From positions 11,550,001 to 11,614,000 of the forward strand of contig JAEMBT020000005.1 in NCBI GenBank assembly GCA_018873245.2: 64,000 nucleotides of DNA, in the 5' to 3' direction. Source of the DNA: Archegozetes longisetosus (lineage: Eukaryota > Arthropoda > Arachnida > Sarcoptiformes > Trhypochthoniidae). A program made the position numbers and the translations under genes. Of the stretch, positions 22,419 to 34,594 are shown one piece after another; position 1 is the first letter of the stretch, and each line of letters starts with the position of its first letter. The notes beneath the pieces are model-generated. The model was not told the origin of the DNA and did not search any database. It was given only the letters and a program-made list of their open reading frames with translations.

Positions 22419-23004
22419 GGTCCGTATGCACGCTTGTATATGAACCCGGTTTAAGTCTAAAACTAGGTTCAACCCTTCGTCACAACTTAACTTCCGAAGA
22501 CTTAAAATTAACTGTGGACTAAAATGTTACTCCATGTTTCCCACGCTTTATATCTGTTTTAAGTTAGTCCGAATGCTTTGAGAATCAAAGTCAGCCCTTG
22601 TTTTCGAAGTTTTAATTTACTAATTAATTAATTTCTAGTTATTATCTGCTACAGCGTCATCAGTGATTCAAATTGCTAGTAGCGACATCACAGCACTGCG
22701 ATATTAGAACAAATTTCTGTCTTTAGAAAGACATATTGCCAGAAAAAATTTTAAATAAGTTATAAGTCTAAATTAGTCAGGTTTTTGTCATTCAAAGTCA
22801 GATATATGACTGAGGAATATCTAAATTTTCAAGAAATGACCACATTTCGTTGATTTTAGCGAGATTTTTAAAGTCGAACTTGGGGACATCATGCCCCACA
22901 GTTGTGACAAAGAGTTAAGACTGGAAACTCGTCTCAAAACATACTCAAAATTTAAATTTAGTTTAAACTTAAACCGAGTTTATATATGAATGCACATACG
23001 GATC
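22419..23004. mobile_element. Harbinger-type MITE
   Basis: Ends GGTCCGTATGCAC and its near-complement (CATACGGATC), with TAA at 22416-22418 and 23005-23007. The TIRs resemble those of the neighbouring Harbinger element. Its centre is split by a second insertion (22479-22908). Confidence 0.75.
22479..22908 (+). mobile_element. Short TIR element (copy 1), nested
   Basis: Begins GTCACAACTT and ends GTTGTGAC. A direct-orientation relative of about the same length is at 44489-44913. No coding capacity; superfamily not assigned. Confidence 0.7.
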
Positions 23005-23007
23005 TAA

Positions 23008-23143
23008 GACCGATATGCACAAGTCGAAACTTAATTAAAACTGTTTAAACATGTGTTGTGCAGTGAGTTTTAAAACGCATTTCAGGTTCTAAATCGGTTT
23101 TAGGACTCAAAACCATTTTAAATAGAGTTGTACATACGAGTCT
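23008..23143. mobile_element. Small Harbinger-type MITE (136 bp)
   Basis: Ends GACCGATATGCAC and near-complement CATACGAGTC, abutting the preceding MITE and sharing its TAA. The 3' flank is TAG. Contains AAACCGG/CGGTTTT-like subterminal repeats as in the larger element. Confidence 0.55.
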
Positions 23144-24197
23144 AGGTGCTTTAATTTCTCGTTCTTAGGCATCGCTTATGAAAAATTTTGCTATAGTTTT
23201 GTAAACCATTTAATTATGATTTTATCATTTATGATTAGTTTATTCTAATAAAACTCTAATTATTCTATTGTATATTTTAATGTTTACTGTTGATTTCATT
23301 TTCAATTGAATAGAAATTGAATAGAATGGTTATTAATCTTCAAAACTTACATATATCTAGTATTAATAACGCTAACTTTTATTCTGTAAGTTAGAATTTG
23401 AGTAAATAAACGAAATTTAGTCGCCGGAAACTTTTAAAATTTTTGGTTATTTGAAACTAAACATTTAAATCTTTCATACCTTTATTTCTTAATAGTTTTT
23501 TGTACATTGCAAATTTATAATTTATTTGCTCTAAATTAAACCTAACATTTTTGTAAAGCCTTGAAATACTGAAATTGTTTATTTTGTTGTGGACTAACTA
23601 TTAGAATAAATATAAAATCGCTTTGAGAAGATTTTTAACTAATTACATTACTTATACTGACATCTGAAATTTTTAACAAAGTCAGAAAACTTTGATAAAT
23701 GTCTATTAAAGTATTCAAAAAATCTTTCAGTAAACGTTTGAATTGCTCTATATAAAAGTTTGATAAAAGCTTGTTTTTTTAGCAACTAATGGAATCATTA
23801 AAACATCGTATAATTTTAAGAGTCATGTTGTAGAAACAATAATCATAGTTATTACAGAATTTCTGATAACAAAAAAGTTTGATATCCTTGGGAAAGTGAA
23901 AGAGTCAGAAGAACGCATGACTTGTTTCGTGACAAAACTTACGCAACGCTCAGTTATCGGTATCTATAGAGACAGTAAAAATGAGGTGTGTATTGAAATA
24001 AAAATTAACACATAATACATGAAATACTTGATGATTCATAGAATAGATATAAATCAGAGCTAAGTATCTTTGAGAACTTAGTCAAAAAATATATAAATAA
24101 GTAACTTCTCTTATTCAAATAATTTGACGCCAATTATTTATATAGTTTGTGATTCGAATTTTTGGCCTGTATATATTTGTACTAACAGCAAAATACT
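23144..24197. other. Region upstream of ARRDC-M
   Basis: AT-rich, no coding signal; should contain the ARRDC-M promoter and 5' UTR. No clear promoter element could be assigned. Confidence 0.5.
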
Positions 24198-25773
24198 ATG
24201 GGAAAAATTAAACTACAAAGTTTTGTTATAGTATGCGATAGACCGCAACCAGTTTATAGACCAGGGGAAGTTGTTTCTGGCAATTGTGTCATAAATTTGA
24301 ACGGAGAATTGAGTTTAAGTCAACTGGAGATCAAACTTCATGGTTGTGCTGAAGTCAAATGGACTGAGACTGAGAGACATAATAATGGACGTGTTCATCA
24401 TCGAGCTGGTGATCATCATCATCACGACAATAGTCATTCACATTTAGTTACCTATCATGCGACTCATCCTTGTGTTGAGATGAGCTATTATCCTGGTTCT
24501 GGTGAGTAATATTTAGATTTGAAGAAAATATCTTTAACAAAATATCAATACTTAATCTGTTCATAAGGAAATTGTATGATGTCCAAAGTTCCTTTCTGTT
24601 ACTTTTAACAAAAGTTTCATTTCTGACTGAGAGTTAGTTTTTAATTAACAAATACTTGATTTGAGAAAAGTACTGAAAACACTTTTTCTTATGTTGAAAA
24701 ATATTTCTTAACAAAAAGATAGTTAATATTTAATCTTTATTTATTTTGCAAATAGTTTATCAATCAGTGATAACTACTGGTCAGCACAATATTGGCTTCA
24801 ATTTTCAACTTCCGAACGGGTACTTAATTAACACCAGAAATTATTTTTCATAGCGAATTGGTTAAAAATGTTTGATTAATGTTTTCTCCTGCCATGTAGT
24901 ATGCTCCCAAGTTCTTACGAAGGTAGTCATGGACACATAAGATATCATATCGAAGCAAGGATACATAAACCTGAACTATTATCATTTGACCATAGAACAA
25001 GTCTTCCGATAACTATAATATCTCCTGCTTTTGCCTCTATACAGGAGTTGAGCGTAAATATAAAATGAACTACTTGTATTCATATGAGATATAGTTTTCA
25101 AAGTATGATTTGTTATTTTAGGTACCGGTAACTAATAGTAATAACAAATCTATTGGGTTTTTCGGTGGTGGCACTGTTTCAATGAGATGTAGTTTAGGTC
25201 ATATCGGACACAATATCGGTATAAAAATGCTCTTTATATTCACCATCCATTAAATAAGTGTAGACTTAATACTAAAAAAAAACATTGAAAAATGCCTATC
25301 TTATAATCTAACATGATTTTGGGTTGAAGTAGTGATAAAAAATACTGATTGGCATAAAAATACTTTTATTTAACATTATATTTATCTGATTTTCACTTCT
25401 TATCATATGCTTGAATCAATTTTTAGGAACATCTATACCAATCAACTGCTCAATAGACAATCAATCAAAGAAACCGATGACATTGAGGGCGACTCTTAAA
25501 CAAGAAGTCGATTTCTACGCAAGTGGTGCTCATAAGAAGTGTTGCGAAAAATTAGTCAGAGTATTGGGAAATACAATCGCACCCTTTTCTAAATGTAATG
25601 AAATTCTTGCACTTTTGGTCCCGAACACAACACCAATAGTTCACAATTCGTGTCCTATTATTAATATAAAATATATAATAACAGTAACACTTGATATTCC
25701 GGGATCATTCGACTTACACTGCGATTTACCTGTTATTATAACTAATCAACCCATGCCTTTCGATTACAACTGA
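24198..25773 (+). CDS. ARRDC-M: arrestin-domain-containing protein with His-rich loop, 321 aa
   Basis: Five plus-strand exons (24198-24501, 24756-24819, 24900-25053, 25122-25218, 25427-25773) with the same phases as ARRDC-L and -R (966 nt). Exons 2-5 have identical lengths in all three genes. Exon 1 is 48 nt longer and encodes a His-rich insertion (GDHHHHDNSHSH, about residues 71-82) within the arrestin N domain. Conserved features are VYRPGEVVSGNC, FNFQLPNG, LRATLKQEVDFYASG and the same C-terminal ending. Predicted to be a cytosolic alpha-arrestin-like adaptor, without a visible PPxY tail. It is the more diverged paralogue and lies in the spacer, not in the inverted arms. Introns are short (68-254 bp). 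Confidence 0.87.
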
Positions 25774-26413
25774 TTAGACATATATTTATATTAAATATAA
25801 TTTTATTATAGATTTTTTTAATAATTTAATATATTCATTTTTGAATGCAAATTAAAGAAATTAATAAATTTTTAATCTAGAGAAGAGTTTTTCAAAATTT
25901 TCTGTTCCACCGAATATTTATTGGTAAAGCATGTTGAAAGACTACAGATGCTAAATGCAGCTGAATACATGAGAATCTGCCCATACGCACTGCGCGCTCG
26001 AGTTGCGTTACCTAACATAACGTTATGAAGTGATATTGTCGTAGCGACAACAAAGACTAATACAATAAGTACCAAAATAGTATTACTTTTAATTGTTTAC
26101 TGAAAATTTTACTGATATTGGTTCAATTTAAACCGTTAATCAAATTATTAGAAACAAATTAGCAAAATTGTTTGAGTTTATACAAATTCGGTCGCAATTC
26201 ATGAAATTTATTATGGTTTGGTCAATTACTTGGACCAGTAATCCAACAAGAGTTCTCTAAAATCCAATGATTACTTTATTGTTTTTAATTAGATTTCAGT
26301 TTACACTGGTTACTAGTTACTAGAAATAAGAAGCAGTGGTAATGAAATTTTTTTTTAAGAAAAGCGATCTCATGGCCCAAGATACCAATTGTAAAGCTTT
26401 TACAAGAACTACT
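25774..26413. other. Spacer end with a minus-strand exon-like ORF
   Basis: On minus, after an ATTTTCAG acceptor-like site near 26100, an open frame runs to 25872. It starts TIKSNTILVLIVLVFVVATT, a membrane-anchor-like stretch, then NATRARSAYGQ and CSLSTCF. There is no ATG at the head, so if real it is an internal or terminal exon. The family is not recognised. The remainder is AT-rich. Confidence 0.25.
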
Positions 26414-29400
26414 AACTAAGTATGAAGTTCATCTTAACTTAAAGTGTTTTAAAATTATCAAATGATAAGATTGAACTGCAAGATTATTTGAGAAACTAGA
26501 CAGATGGACAGACTGATGGAAATGATAAGACTATAATCTCTCGTGTTTTATAGTTAAAATACACGAGATGGAATCCTATAATTAATATTTATAGATGTTT
26601 TAATCATAAAATTTTAATAAACGTCACGATTCGATAAAAATATTGACGCACTAATTAAGAAATATTCGAGAAACAATAATTGTAAACGTAGCTCGGGTAT
26701 TATTTGTTAAATTTTTTCATATCTTCTCCTGAGTATGTGAGGTTCTAAATCAATTATTAACCAATTCATATACTTTTCATGGTCTAGATGCTAGTGTTCA
26801 TTCAAATTTATCAATTTGTGTCTTGTTAAGTCGTAATCGTCAAAATAGGCCAAATTAGTCTCTCGTCAGATGAGTAAAATACTCATAAGCGTTTTCATAA
26901 TCTTCCGAGTTATTAAAACTAAATCTCTTAGGAGTCGAATGGAGAGAATTATATTCTGTTGAAATTTCATTTTTTGAAAATTGATTTAGTCACTTCGATT
27001 TCTTCAATATCGATAAGTTCGCTTCTTTAATAAACTGCTATTTAATGCATTATTTCTTTGTAAAAATCGACTCTTCATTAATTCAAATAATTTTTTAACG
27101 AACTATCTGAAATTTGAGACATAAAAAATAGTCATGTCAAAATTCGACTTAAAAAAATTTTTGACTAAGTTATGTAGAAATATTCTTAAAATTTTTGAAA
27201 TTTACTTTATACTTTCCTTTTAAAATTTCTTATATAAAAGTCTGTTTCGATTTAGTTATTTATCGATTTTCGATCATTTAGAACCTGATAGCATTCAGTT
27301 TTGCATTTAATTTTTATGCAATAAGGTTCTAAATGCAAAAATTAGTTCTGAGTTATTGATGATAGAAACAGATTAGTACCCAAATGAACAGTGGAATATT
27401 CGCACCCCATATACACTACTTGATAACGTATTTTAGAAATTTATTCTTCAACTCATTGTTGGTGTATAACAACACCGAAATTCAAAGTGGATTTTCTCGT
27501 TAATATACCTTTTGCATTAAAAACCTTATAGTATTCAGGCACAATATCAAAAGAGTAATTGTTTGATTATTAAAATATAAGTGCTTAATACGAAATCTGT
27601 ACTTGTATAAACCTAAACAAATAAAATTTTCGCAAAGAATGCCCACTTCGACCTCTATCATACTTCACTTCGCCCCCTATGTCACTTTGGAGAACTCTTT
27701 GAGTACCATCTAATGATACTGTACATATTTTAACCTAAGTTTGCACATCTCCTTTAATGCTAGACCGTTTCGAATGTATATGTTAGCGAAGATTCTTTAC
27801 TCTCTATTTTCCGCATCTAACTTTTTTATTGTAGTGTTTTATAATCGGAAATGTGACACTGCTCCAAGTTGTTATTCATTAAATTAATGCCTGATAGCTT
27901 TCAATTGAAAGAATCTTTACTATTAAAACACAAATAAACAGTTAATAATATTTTCATACTAAATATAGTATAGACATGCCGAAAAATAAAAAATTCATTA
28001 ATCCAGCTGGAACGGGGATACTAGTGTAGAGGGCAACCAGACTCCCGTGGTACGAACTAGATCTACTGGTGCCTCCGTAGGCTCGGGATGCCAGCAGCCT
28101 ACCAAGGAAGGAGGGACTGTCAAAGTTGTGGACAGTAGGGCAGCCTGTCACTGCCTTGCAAAAATGTGCAGGCCATGAAAAAGATTTTAAATATATTAAA
28201 AAGAGATATCCGCTGGCTGGGAAGCTTCATTTGATTTCATTTATACAACAGAATCGCCTACGTTTGTCATCAGCGTATGAACGGAGTCAGAACATCGGGT
28301 ATTTTGCCCATGTAATGATGGTCCTGTAGTATCTCAGACTTTGAAAATATAAGACCGAGGTTGCAAGACCAGCAAACTCGCTGAACGAATCTTTCGATGG
28401 TCTTGCATACGAAAGTGACAGTGATAATTATATCGACAGGGATTGATTTTATTTATATTATCAATTTTTATTTTTAATTTATATTTTACACTCATTTTAT
28501 TTTACTTATTTATTTTACTTTTATAGAGTTAGGGAAGTCAGAGTTGGTAGGAGGTAACATAGTTTCAATCTCTATTATTATGAGAGTATTTTATAAAGAT
28601 TCTCTAAGAAGTTAACTTATTTATTATTCCATTAATAAAGTTATCTTTTCAAATATTAATAGGAATATTGGATTTCTTACAAAATATTTTTTAATTTAAA
28701 GAATACACATATATTAAATGCTTATTCTGAATTGTATTTTGAATTAATTTTATATACTAGTTAATATGAAATTTAATTATAAATTTATTCAAACTAATAT
28801 AACTGAACCTAACTTATTCTAAATTTAGTTAACCCAGCCCAACCTAACCTTACTTAATCTCACCTAATCTAAACCAAACTAATAAAGCCCAAACAGTTTA
28901 TATTAACATATCTAGAGATGATCGCTATCACTTATTTTCACAATCAGGTGATATCTCAACTCAATATCATTGCGTTATGCAAATTTAATTTTTGAAAGCG
29001 CTTCTCATTATTTCTCTATTGAATCAACGATTTGAAAACATGTTTCAAATTTAAATTGTGGTAATCACATAATATATTATTAGAGCAAACATATGAGCAC
29101 AACAATTATGGTTTTAGTACATTAACCATAATAATTTCTGACTAATGAGCCTTCAGTAAAAACAATGAAAGCATATAACTATGAATTAATATAAATATAA
29201 TTAGTCACTTAATAAATATTAAAATCAATTGTATATATGTTGAATGTTTTTGAAGATGTGCTCTAAGTATTTTCAAATAATTTGTTTAATAAACTTAACG
29301 TATAAAACCTTTGAGCTCATTGATCATAAACTTAATTAACATTCAAAGTAATTATACAATCAAGGTCCACATTGAGTTTCGCAAATGCACATCAAGGTAG

Positions 29401-31732
29401 TGTTTTGAGTCTTTGATGACAGTATTTTATTTGAATAATGTGTAGAATTCCTTTGCCAACAATTATACATGTACTGTTCTCTTTTATAAATTTTCTGCTT
29501 TCGTTCATTTCTATGTAATTATCATAAAAATTGTTTATTATAAATTTAATCATTCAATAAACGAAAACATTTGAGATATTATAAACAATAGTATATTAAA
29601 GTTCTGAACTATTACTTAAAAGTTCAAAAGGCCTCTTATCCCAAAACTAAAAGTTCGAAAAAACCCAATATTACGTACTACTTAAAGTACAATCAAAGGG
29701 AGCAATGAAAAAGTTTAATTTTTATTGTTCAAATCTTAAAGCAAAAGAGTTGATATAGTGAAGTCATGCATAATTTTTCCCATCAAAAATACTTTATGTT
29801 CAGTCAATACTATGATATTATTAGACATAATTTATTTCAATTATACGTAAACCGTGAATATTTAAAATTTTGTCATTTTCCTCCCCTAGTTATTCATACT
29901 TTAGTGACTTATAATCAGCACATAATTTTTAACTATATAAAAGTAAAAACAACTGCTTCTTTTTTTCTTTGATTGTACTTCAAAAACATTTAACATATAA
30001 ACTCACTTTTTAAATTCACAGTTACTTACCGTATATTCAATCAGATACTCTATAATATTTATCATTACAGGTAAATTGACTAAAGTGATTGAATTATTTT
30101 ATGACTCAACGTCTGGCCATTTATACGCATTCATAAATATGCATTATTCCACATCCAAGTTACCTCATTTTTATTTTCGAAAAGATTGACTACATACTAT
30201 TTTCAATTTCCAATCATAGTGATTTTGTTTTCCATTTAAATGAATATACAGCTCATTAAACTCTATGCTGATTAATTTACATGTTTATACGTTGACTTAT
30301 ACTGCAACTTACCTGTTCTAAGTAATCATTCGCTGCTTCGAACATAATTAAATAGATTTGGATCTCTATCCATATTTCGATAATCAAAACAATTAATAAA
30401 TTTAATCATTTAAAAAATCAAATAAAATTAAATATCGTGTCGAAGTCAATTGAAAAAACTTTTGGTTTTGAAATTAAATAGATATAATTTATGCAATACG
30501 TAAGATCGATCAAGTGAATATAAATTATTTTATTTAGAAAGCTGAAGGACAGCTAGGCTTGAAGAAAACCTTTGAAAAATAAATGCAGAAGCTTTTAGTC
30601 TTAATTCCTGTTTGTCATCGAATAACTTCATTAAAGACCTAGAAAGTAAATTTTTAACAAATTATTTGAGTAAGTCGTGAAAATTTAATGAAACCTTTAC
30701 CTATCAAAATATTAGCCGAAAATCTTCAATACAGGTGCCAGATCTCTAGGTTTGGACTGGTGTCTACAAGATGCAAGTTTTTGACTTAGTCAAAAATTTC
30801 AAGACTTTCTGATCACGTTCAGTATTTAAAACAAAAGTAATTCTAAAGGATTCTTATTCAGATTTCTGTTTTAAACCTCAAATTGTGTTTGAATTTTAGT
30901 AAGAATAGTAATTTTTTCCTTTGAATGACACTAAACGAAGGGATCTTTGGAAGTAGAGAATTCTAAATACCTACAAAAGGATATGCGATAAGATTGTTTA
31001 CACTAAATTTAAAATTTAGCTCTCTCACTTTGTTCAGAATTTTTGTTTCTTTCCAATTATATGCCACAAGAAATCGATATTTCAATATATTTGGGGAAGA
31101 TATGAAGCTTAATCCACCTTTATTTATTTCCTCCAAATTTTGAGTTGGAGTCAACTTGGCAACCGTAATCGTTTGATCATAAGTTTTGGTGTGATAAACT
31201 TGAATTTCTATTTTTTGAAAATTCCATTCTATCTAGTTATGAATTATTTTGCTAATTTTATGCGTACATTACTGATTTTTTATGTGGATAGGCCTTTGAG
31301 GCTTGTATATTTTTCGTGATTCCAATGTTTAAATCCATTTTAAACTTGTATTCAAGGATAGCAGAAAGTTATAAAAGCGTGTTTTTAACTAAACATTTCT
31401 GAAAAATTAATTATTGTCCTAATTGTAATAACAAGTATATGTATTTGCAATACTAATAAAATCAATAATTATATTATGGTAATATTGTAAATTTCATGTC
31501 TTCTTAAGTTTAATACATAACGTAAATTACATTAAATAAAAAATTTGAATTTTAAAAATAAATTCTGAATTTTAACAAAATTCTCGAACACCAATTCAGT
31601 ATTACTCCTGTCTTATGCTAAAACTCTGTAACTTTGAATGTAAGTTTTCAGTAAAAGTTGTGAGTATATTGCAAACATATTGAACTGATGCTCAAAAATT
31701 TTTTAAAATCCAGAGCTTAAAAGTGATCAAAC
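26414..31732. other. Right-arm intergenic block
   Basis: Counterpart of 10187-15312. No intact gene. It holds the GC-richer island (27956-28442), the TTAGG-like tract on the minus strand (28794-28873) and the exon remnant at 30963-31154; otherwise AT-rich. Confidence 0.6.
30963..31154 (-). pseudogene. Exon-like remnant, partner of 10691-10957
   Basis: Open frame of 63 codons reading PTQNLEEINKGGLSFISS and ending NNLIAYPFVGI. The left copy has a TGA at the Arg of this version; here the upstream start region is shifted instead. Each copy is broken at a different place, so the ancestral exon was probably open. Gene unknown. Confidence 0.3.
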
Positions 31733-33189
31733 ATGGGACTATTAAATCGTGTCAGAAGTTCGGATATCTTGAGAACAAATAATTACTTATTCATCATCGC
31801 GAATATAAGTCTTATTGGATTTTTGTGGCATTTTATGGAACGATAACAGCTTATTTGGAATTTGAGACTAAAGTGACCTTCACTTTGGAACATCCTCGTG
31901 ATTATCAATACCAATATCCGGGGATTACTGTTTGTTTTAAATCCGTAATTCCTTATTGGAGATTGAAAGAAAAATTTGCACAGTTAGCCGAGGATGTGGA
32001 GAGCGTTAAGAAAGAAATGATAGCAAGAAATGATACAAGCTTTTGGAGCAGATCTGTCAGCCAAAACTTCACTAAAAGTAGAAAAACAGGTAATAAGATA
32101 AAAATGTTTACAAGAAAGTAGCCAATCAATCATTAAATATGAAAATTACTTTTAAAAAGGTAAAAAGTTAAAGGATTTCTATGAAAGCAAGATCAAAGAT
32201 GAATTAACAGTATTAGAAGTACTTGAAGCTGGGGTAACGACCAAATTGGCATAGAATGTAAAATCTACTCATCTCCGATTATTGATACTTTAAAGTCTAT
32301 AAAATATTGCGACGAGATATCACCAGTGATTGAGACAATAAATTACAAGTATCGATGTTTCACATTCTTAAGCCAGTTAAACGTAAACAATGAAAATGAA
32401 TCTCTGTTCACGACATCAATCTTTAGATCGAATGAAGATCTAGGCCTTTATAACGAAAATATGGCACTAATAGCTATGGAAACTAATACTTCTATGCCTT
32501 TGCACCCATTTGATGATAATTTAAACGCCAGAGTAACTATTCATTCGTCAAAAATGATTGCATCTCCTGATTTCTATCCAGGACTTGCAGCCAAACGATT
32601 GAGGGACCGATGGGGTTATCATTACGAAGTATTGTTCTCAAAAACAGTATCACATCTTTTGGAACCTCCATATAAAACAAATTGCAAACGCTATGATAAA
32701 AAAAGTGATACTCAATCTTATGAAATTTGTTTAACCACTTGTATTCTCGATAATTATCGTACTTTATGTAATTGTTTGCCACGTCTGGGTCTCATGTATA
32801 ACAAAAAGTATTTGAAAAGTGATGACAAGTTTTGTGCGAGTGATAATAAATGCGAGACTTCGCTTTTGAGAGAAATTTGTACAGAAAAATGTAAACCTGA
32901 CTGCCTTCAGGAACAATACACTACAGAAGTGGTGGAGAAAATTCCATGGTTTGACTTCAATAACGCTTCAGCCATCAAAGTTGGCAGAATGCCGGTTCTC
33001 GATGATGTTTACAAACATTCGGTTGCATTTTCTTGGGATCAATTGATTTCAGATTTTGGAGGTTTGGGCGGTCTATGGCTTGGATTGTCTATCATTGGGG
33101 TGGCAAAAACTACTATTTGTTGGGTCAAAGGTCTTAAAATCAAAAAAGAGGGTAAAGAAGAGGGTAAAGAGGAAGTTACAAGAATGTAA
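31733..33189 (+). pseudogene. DEG-R: frameshifted DEG/ENaC channel copy
   Basis: Exons 31733-32089 and 32160-33189 mirror DEG-L. In exon 1 a run of five T (GGCATTTTTATGG in DEG-L) is four T here, which shifts the frame just after the first membrane segment and gives a TAA. In exon 2, near 32231, GAAGACTGG is reduced to GAAGCTGG, a second one-base loss. Downstream the frame is open for about 300 codons with YEICLTTCILDNY and GGLGGLWLGLS intact. As read, no full-length channel can be made, so one arm keeps a working gene and the other a decaying copy. Homopolymer sequencing error could explain the first shift but less easily the second. Confidence 0.8.
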
Positions 33190-33533
33190 AATATGTTTAT
33201 GTACTTCTATTGGTTTTATATTTTTATCTGTCTATTTAGTGTTTAAAGTTTATAAAATTTACGAGTTCAACAATTCTTTAGTTTAAAAGGTATTTGAAAA
33301 CGCGTTTCTCTATCAATTAAAACTGTTGAACACAAATTGAGGTTAATTTTTTCAAATAAAGTACAATCAAATTGGTCTTATCTCTGGAGGCAAATAATTC
33401 TTTAAATTTGTGATAAAACTAAATGATGAAAATAGAATGAATCAATGTTTCGAGTAACTATAGTATCATAATTAACACCTAAAAGAACTAGTTACATGTG
33501 GAGTCTACATTAAATATAAATAAAAAAACGAAG

Positions 33534-34594
33534 CCATGAAAAAAGTTTAATTTTTAGGATTCAAATCTTAAAGCAAAAGATATACTGAAGTCATGCTTAA
33601 TTTTTCCCATCAAAAATATTTTATGCTCAGTCAATACTATGATATTAGACATTATTTATTTTAATTATACGTAAACTTAGAATATTTAAAATTTTGCCAA
33701 CTTTTTTCCCCTCGTTATTCGTATTTTAGTGTTTTATAATCATTACATAATTTTTAACTATATAAAAGTAAAACAACTGCTTCGTTTTTGTTTTCTTTGA
33801 TTGTACTTCAAAAACATTTAACATATAAACTCACTTTTTAAATTCACAGTTACTTACCGTATACTAAATCAGACACTCTATAATATTCATCATTACAGGT
33901 AAATTGACTAAAGTGATTGAATTATTTTATGATTCAACGTCTGACCATTTATACGCATTCATAAATATGCATTATTCCACATCCAAGTTACCTCATTTTT
34001 ATTTTCGAAAAGATTGATTACATACTATTTTTATTTTCCAATCACAGTGATTTTATTTTCCATTTGAATGAATATACAGCTGATTAAACTCTATACTGAT
34101 TAATTTACATGTTTATACGTTGATTAATACTGCAACTACCTGTTCTAAGTAATCAGTCGCTGCTTTCGAACATAATTAAATAGATTTGGATCTCTATCCA
34201 TATTTCAATAATCAAAACAACTGATAAATTTAATCATTTAAAATATTAAACAAAATTAAATATTACATCGAAGTCAATTGAAAAAACTTTAGGTTTTGAA
34301 ATTGAATATATATGATTTATGCAAGATCGATCAAGTGAATATAGAAGAAAACCTTTGAAAAATAAATGCAGAAAATTTTAGTCTTAATTCCTGTTTGTCA
34401 TCGAAAAACTTCATTAAAGACCTAGAAAGTAAATTTTTAACAAATTATTTGAGTAAGTCGTGAAAATTTAATGAAACCTTTACCTATCAATATATTAGCT
34501 GAAAATCTTTAATACAGGTGCCAGCTCTCTAAGTTTGGATTTGCGTCTACAAGATGCAAGTTTTTGACTTAGTCAAGAATTTCAAGACTTTCTG
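33534..34594 (+). repeat. Second copy of right-arm DNA (from 29701-30792)
   Basis: Direct-orientation duplicate, with small deletions, of intergenic sequence located about 3.8 kb upstream. It begins at AGCCATGAAAAAAG and ends exactly where the hAT element starts (CTTTCTGA then CAGCCTG). It interrupts sequence that is continuous in the left arm. Confidence 0.8.
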
